The notes beneath the pieces are model-generated. The model saw nothing but the letters and a program-made list of their open reading frames with translations. It was not told the origin of the DNA and ran no database searches. Shown here piece after piece: positions 56,783-59,370 of a DNA stretch of 59,370 nucleotides. A program made the position numbers and the translations under genes. The stretch covers positions 1 to 59,370 of IMG/VR virus record IMGVR_UViG_3300045474_000007, one strand, 5' to 3'. Within the stretch, counting starts at the first letter, position 1. The number at the start of each line of letters is the position of its first letter. The DNA comes from a virus.

Positions 56783-57197
56783 TGCTCCAGCATCGAGCCA
56801 TCATTGAGTTAGGCACATAGACCAGCCCTTGCTCTGTTAGGAAGGTGAAGTTGCGACCGATATTGATGCCAAGAGTCGGCCCCTCAACGGGATCAAGGTA
56901 TAATCCCAAATCCCCGCGGTGAATGAACGCGGACTCTACTTCCGGATAGGAAAACTTCAGCGCCATCGCCTCTGCCAGTTCTGGGATGGCTCCGCCGCAA
57001 TACTCTTTGACGAGTCGCGCACCTTCTAACGGCGTCTTATACGCAGAGCGAAACGGTAGTCCGGGGTCCACTCCCGTTACGGCAAGAATAGCGTCGCAAA
57101 CAAACAGACAGCAATCATTAACACCCCATTCAAACGCGCCGCGCTGCTTCTGCTTTATCACCTCGGCTAGACGGCTCTGCCAATTATAAAGCCTCAA
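56775..57197 (-). CDS. NlpC/P60-like tail protein
   Basis: 140 residues, TTG start (TTGA overlap) with SD GGGAGGCGGC. Begins MRLYNWQSRLAEV. GAFEWGVNDCCLFVCDAILAV carries the WG-x-x-DC motif with the nucleophile Cys of NlpC/P60-like proteases; the later His (FIHRGDLGLYLD) may complete the site. Family members sit between minor tail proteins and J, and help penetrate the cell wall. Confidence 0.75.
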   Translation of the reverse strand: MRLYNWQSRLAEVIKQKQRGAFEWGVNDCCLFVCDAILAVTGVDPGLPFRSAYKTPLEGARLVKEYCGGAIPELAEAMALKFSYPEVESAFIHRGDLGLYLDPVEGPTLGINIGRNFTFLTEQGLVYVPNSMMARCWSIG

Positions 57198-57610
57198 GCC
57201 GCCTCCCAATCCAGAAAAATAGACTCCTGCGGCGGCCACTGGTGCCAGTATTGCAAGCTGACAATCACAGCTCCGTTTATCCCAACCACGCCGCCGTGAG
57301 GAACGTTGCGCGGGACGTAGAGTGGGAGTTTGGCCCGGTTCGATTCCTCATTCTTGAAAACGTGACAGCCTACGGAGAACACTCCGCTGCCGCTTATACC
57401 AAAGTCCAGTACGCTAACGTTAGGGTGACGATGGCGTGGCAGTCTCATGTTAGGCGGGAAGATAATCTGCTCAATCAAAAAATGCTCCGCTTCGTTGCGT
57501 ACTAATGTTGCCGTCTGGCATCCGCGATACTGGTGAGTTGATGCGACCGGCCAGTTCAAGAAAAAAACCACCCCGGAACGTTCTTTGAAGTATTTTAGGA
57601 TAGGTTCCAT
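57194..57610 (-). CDS. Cupin-domain protein in the tail module
   Basis: 138 residues from the ATG at 57610. PRHRHPNVSVLDFGISGSGVF (about 62-82) and PLYVPRNVPHGGVV (about 98-111) are cupin motifs 1 and 2 with HxH and H. Resembles the cupin at 48133 in fold but not closely in sequence. Position between the NlpC/P60-like protein and a minor tail protein is unexpected. Possible glycan or metal-dependent role. Confidence 0.65.
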   Translation of the reverse strand: MEPILKYFKERSGVVFFLNWPVASTHQYRGCQTATLVRNEAEHFLIEQIIFPPNMRLPRHRHPNVSVLDFGISGSGVFSVGCHVFKNEESNRAKLPLYVPRNVPHGGVVGINGAVIVSLQYWHQWPPQESIFLDWEAA

Positions 57611-57612
57611 TT

Positions 57613-58194
57613 TTAATCCGTTGGCAGTTTGCCGCTGACCCATCTGACAGTTTTCTCTTGTAGCCCCGCGATAAATCGAAGTCCTGTATCCCCTGGGTGT
57701 AGCTGCTGTTGATCCTCCGCCGTGTAGCGCCGCACTCGTGGCCGTTCTAAATCGATCAACCGCGACTCCACATAAACTGTTATGCTGGCAGTCTCCCCGC
57801 CTTTCTCAATAATCGGGTAGTCCATGCGCCCCTTGAATATCTGGACTGCATCCGGGATGATAACCCAATCGCTATTAAAGAACGCAAGCCAGACTGTTGC
57901 AGGTCTGCCCTGAAAGTGCTCCGTTAAGCAAAGAGCAATCGTTGGGACATCTATTCCGGAAAGAGTAAATGCCACTCCGTTGGCTCTAACGTCTCCCACA
58001 GTTTCTTCCACTGCGCTAATTTTACCCAAGTGCCCCGCGCCAGTAAAAACATGGCTATTGAGCGTGAAGTTGCCGTAACCCGTCCACAATCGCACTGTAC
58101 CGCCGTCAAATATCATCTCAACAAACAAGGCAAACTGAATGTTCCCCTTAGCAACCTCCGCTCTGATCGCTGTTGTTAGACTCCGCTCTCCCAT
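57613..58194 (-). CDS. Minor tail protein (DUF2163-like)
   Basis: 193 residues. FALFVEMIFDGGTVRLWTGYGNFTLN, FTGAGHLGKISAVEET, ALCLTEHFQGRPATVWLAFF, IFKGRMDYPIIEKGGETASI and ESRLIDLERPRVRRYTAEDQQQLHPGD follow the order of a DUF2163-type tail protein. Probably assembles at the tail tip between tape measure and J. Start overlaps the tape measure gene's end by one base. Confidence 0.8.
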   Translation of the reverse strand: MGERSLTTAIRAEVAKGNIQFALFVEMIFDGGTVRLWTGYGNFTLNSHVFTGAGHLGKISAVEETVGDVRANGVAFTLSGIDVPTIALCLTEHFQGRPATVWLAFFNSDWVIIPDAVQIFKGRMDYPIIEKGGETASITVYVESRLIDLERPRVRRYTAEDQQQLHPGDTGLRFIAGLQEKTVRWVSGKLPTD

Positions 58195-59370
58195 TATCGA
58201 CCTCCAAATACATGGGCAAAGTTATTAGAACGTTGGCGTCTCTCGGATACAGCCCCTACGCTGCGCGTTACAGCTCGGTTCTCAGACTTGTTTATGGCCT
58301 GCTGGATCTCCTGGCTAACCCCGCGCTGGGCTCCCCTGGCGTCAATGTTGTAGGTGACGTTCCCGCCCTTGCCGCCCCCTACTGGAATAACTTCCTCGCC
58401 GCCGTGAACTACAGCCATCTGCGGTGAGCCGACAGGTCCGCCAACAATTCCGCCCTCGGCAAAGCCAAACATGCCGCTTCCAGTGCCAGCGCCGATACTC
58501 CACGCACTACCACCCCAAGAAGTCCCGCCCGCCGCTAACGCTGATCCTCCTGCCGCCGTTCCGGTACTACCTAGCGCACTCGCGCCCATGCCGAATAAAC
58601 TGCCGAGCATTCCCCAGATGCCACCACCGCCCCCACCGCTAGCATTGGCATTGATCGAGTCCTTTATGCTCTTTATCAGCGGGTCCAGAATAAGCAGCTT
58701 AAAGATAACATCGTTGATTGCGTTGACGGCATTCAAAGCCATGTTTTTGAAACCCTGGCTCACTGTCTGAGTGCCCTGAGCAATGCCCCTGATCGTATCC
58801 GTAATGCCAGTGCCAGCCCCACGGATAAGCCCCTCTATGGTAGTGCCAAGTTTAGCCGCTTCTTCCATGTCTTTAAGCTGGGCAATGCGAGCGGCCATAA
58901 TAGGGTCTAGCGTATTAAGGTCTATTCCTAAGCTCGTAACCATCCCTCGAAATGCCTGTAGCCGAGCTCCGGCCGCATCGAATGAATCCCCGAAGATACC
59001 TGCCTGAATGTCGATTACTCTTAGCTCATCGTCCAGTTTCTTAAGAGCTACGCCTTGCAATGTTCCAGCCGAATCCTCTAATGATCGGAACTGATTGCTA
59101 CGCCACGTATCCGCTGCCGCCTTATCTCCAGGACTAGCGACACCACCGCTTACCTTCTCCATTGCCAATATCATTGCTTTATATTGGTCGTTGATAGCCA
59201 TGAGCTTCTTTTCGTATTCGCTCATGCTGCCCTCTTTTAACGTTCTCATCGCATCGCCGTAATTTTTTAGCGCGGTATCTGTCTCGCTCTGAGTCTTGGC
59301 TAGGCTTTCGTTTACCTGCTTGGTGCCTTCCACGCTTAGGTTGTAATTGTCCAGAGCCTCTTTCGCGGCA
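58194..59370 (-). CDS. Tape measure protein, C-terminal part (cut at window edge)
   Basis: The frame is open to the right edge (codons AKEALDNYNLSVEGTKQVNE lead into the visible GTG at 59333). Long amphipathic helices, then a hydrophobic helix (LNAVNAINDVIFKLLILDPL), a Gly/Ser/Ala-rich segment with many GG (about 228-290 of the visible part), FAEGGIVGGPVG and VVHGGEEVIPVGGG, typical C-terminal repeats of tape measure proteins. It sets tail length. The N-terminus lies outside the window. Confidence 0.9.
   Translation of the reverse strand, partial: AAKEALDNYNLSVEGTKQVNESLAKTQSETDTALKNYGDAMRTLKEGSMSEYEKKLMAINDQYKAMILAMEKVSGGVASPGDKAAADTWRSNQFRSLEDSAGTLQGVALKKLDDELRVIDIQAGIFGDSFDAAGARLQAFRGMVTSLGIDLNTLDPIMAARIAQLKDMEEAAKLGTTIEGLIRGAGTGITDTIRGIAQGTQTVSQGFKNMALNAVNAINDVIFKLLILDPLIKSIKDSINANASGGGGGGIWGMLGSLFGMGASALGSTGTAAGGSALAAGGTSWGGSAWSIGAGTGSGMFGFAEGGIVGGPVGSPQMAVVHGGEEVIPVGGGKGGNVTYNIDARGAQRGVSQEIQQAINKSENRAVTRSVGAVSERRQRSNNFAHVFGGR

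Noticed and set aside
1-59370. CRISPR array, IS element or integrase
   Set aside because: No regularly spaced identical repeats of CRISPR size, no transposase or integrase motifs in any frame seen; the dispersed elements are too few and too diverged.

Overview
The window is part of a tailed double-stranded DNA phage genome (or prophage). It carries terminase, portal, head morphogenesis protein, prohead protease, tape measure and tail tip genes, a replication and recombination block, and almost no cellular housekeeping genes. Nearly every gene lies on the minus strand in tightly packed operons with ATGA, GTGA or TTGA stop-start overlaps and purine-rich Shine-Dalgarno (SD) sequences, typically AGAGGGAGAA. 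The exceptions are a homing endonuclease (474-1145) and a small LamG fragment (39601-39882). A lipobox, several Sec signal peptides and a T4 Imm-like protein suggest a Gram-negative host; the host cannot be named from the sequence. There are no tRNA, rRNA or CRISPR features. The tape measure gene is cut at the right edge and the protease gene at the left edge, so the missing capsid and tail-tube genes probably join the two ends of a circular or circularly permuted genome.

Layout in transcription order, right to left. 59370-53924: tape measure protein, minor tail proteins, a cupin, an NlpC/P60-like protein and a J-type tail tip protein carrying an inserted LamG domain. 53915-47507: secreted fibre-like proteins (DUF2341/LamG, GH43-like propeller), a coiled-coil exported protein, an appendage protein and a second cupin. 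47410-46239: a cluster of very small membrane proteins, candidate holins or spanins. 46137-29209: a long fibre and tailspike cassette with beta-helix, Calx-beta/kelch, LamG and 20-residue repeat proteins, several with N-terminal Sec signals. 29190-28489: small membrane protein and a putative endolysin. 28609-27141: ParB-like protein and a GT-A-type glycosyltransferase. 27140-26498: gene-free segment with a promoter-like sequence and hairpins. 26497-15136: histone H1-like protein, UvrD-like helicase, MazG-like protein, SNF2-type helicase plus DNA methyltransferase, a conserved recombination-block protein, PD-(D/E)XK nuclease, HNH nucleases, superinfection immunity protein and small zinc proteins. 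15135-12021: promoter with dyad operator, two structured RNA candidates, HNH-like protein, O-type replication protein and DnaB helicase. 11912-7215: conserved phage proteins, an iteron-like repeat array, ParB-like protein, nuclease and lipoprotein. 7315-1: terminase small and large subunits, portal, head morphogenesis protein with intein, protease.

The main discovery candidate is at 375-1895. The head morphogenesis protein is interrupted by an intein placed exactly in its HPxCRC motif. A Vsr-like (EDxHD-type) homing endonuclease with its own strong SD lies entirely inside the intein coding sequence on the opposite strand, so one stretch of DNA seems to encode both a splicing domain and its mobility enzyme in antisense. 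Other notable signals are a pair of covarying structured leaders (69-165 and 45174-45275), a dispersed dyad element in six copies, a hairpin that may bridge an SD to its start codon (6686-6729), a structured leader on the replication operon, and a large set of tail-fibre genes with export signals.
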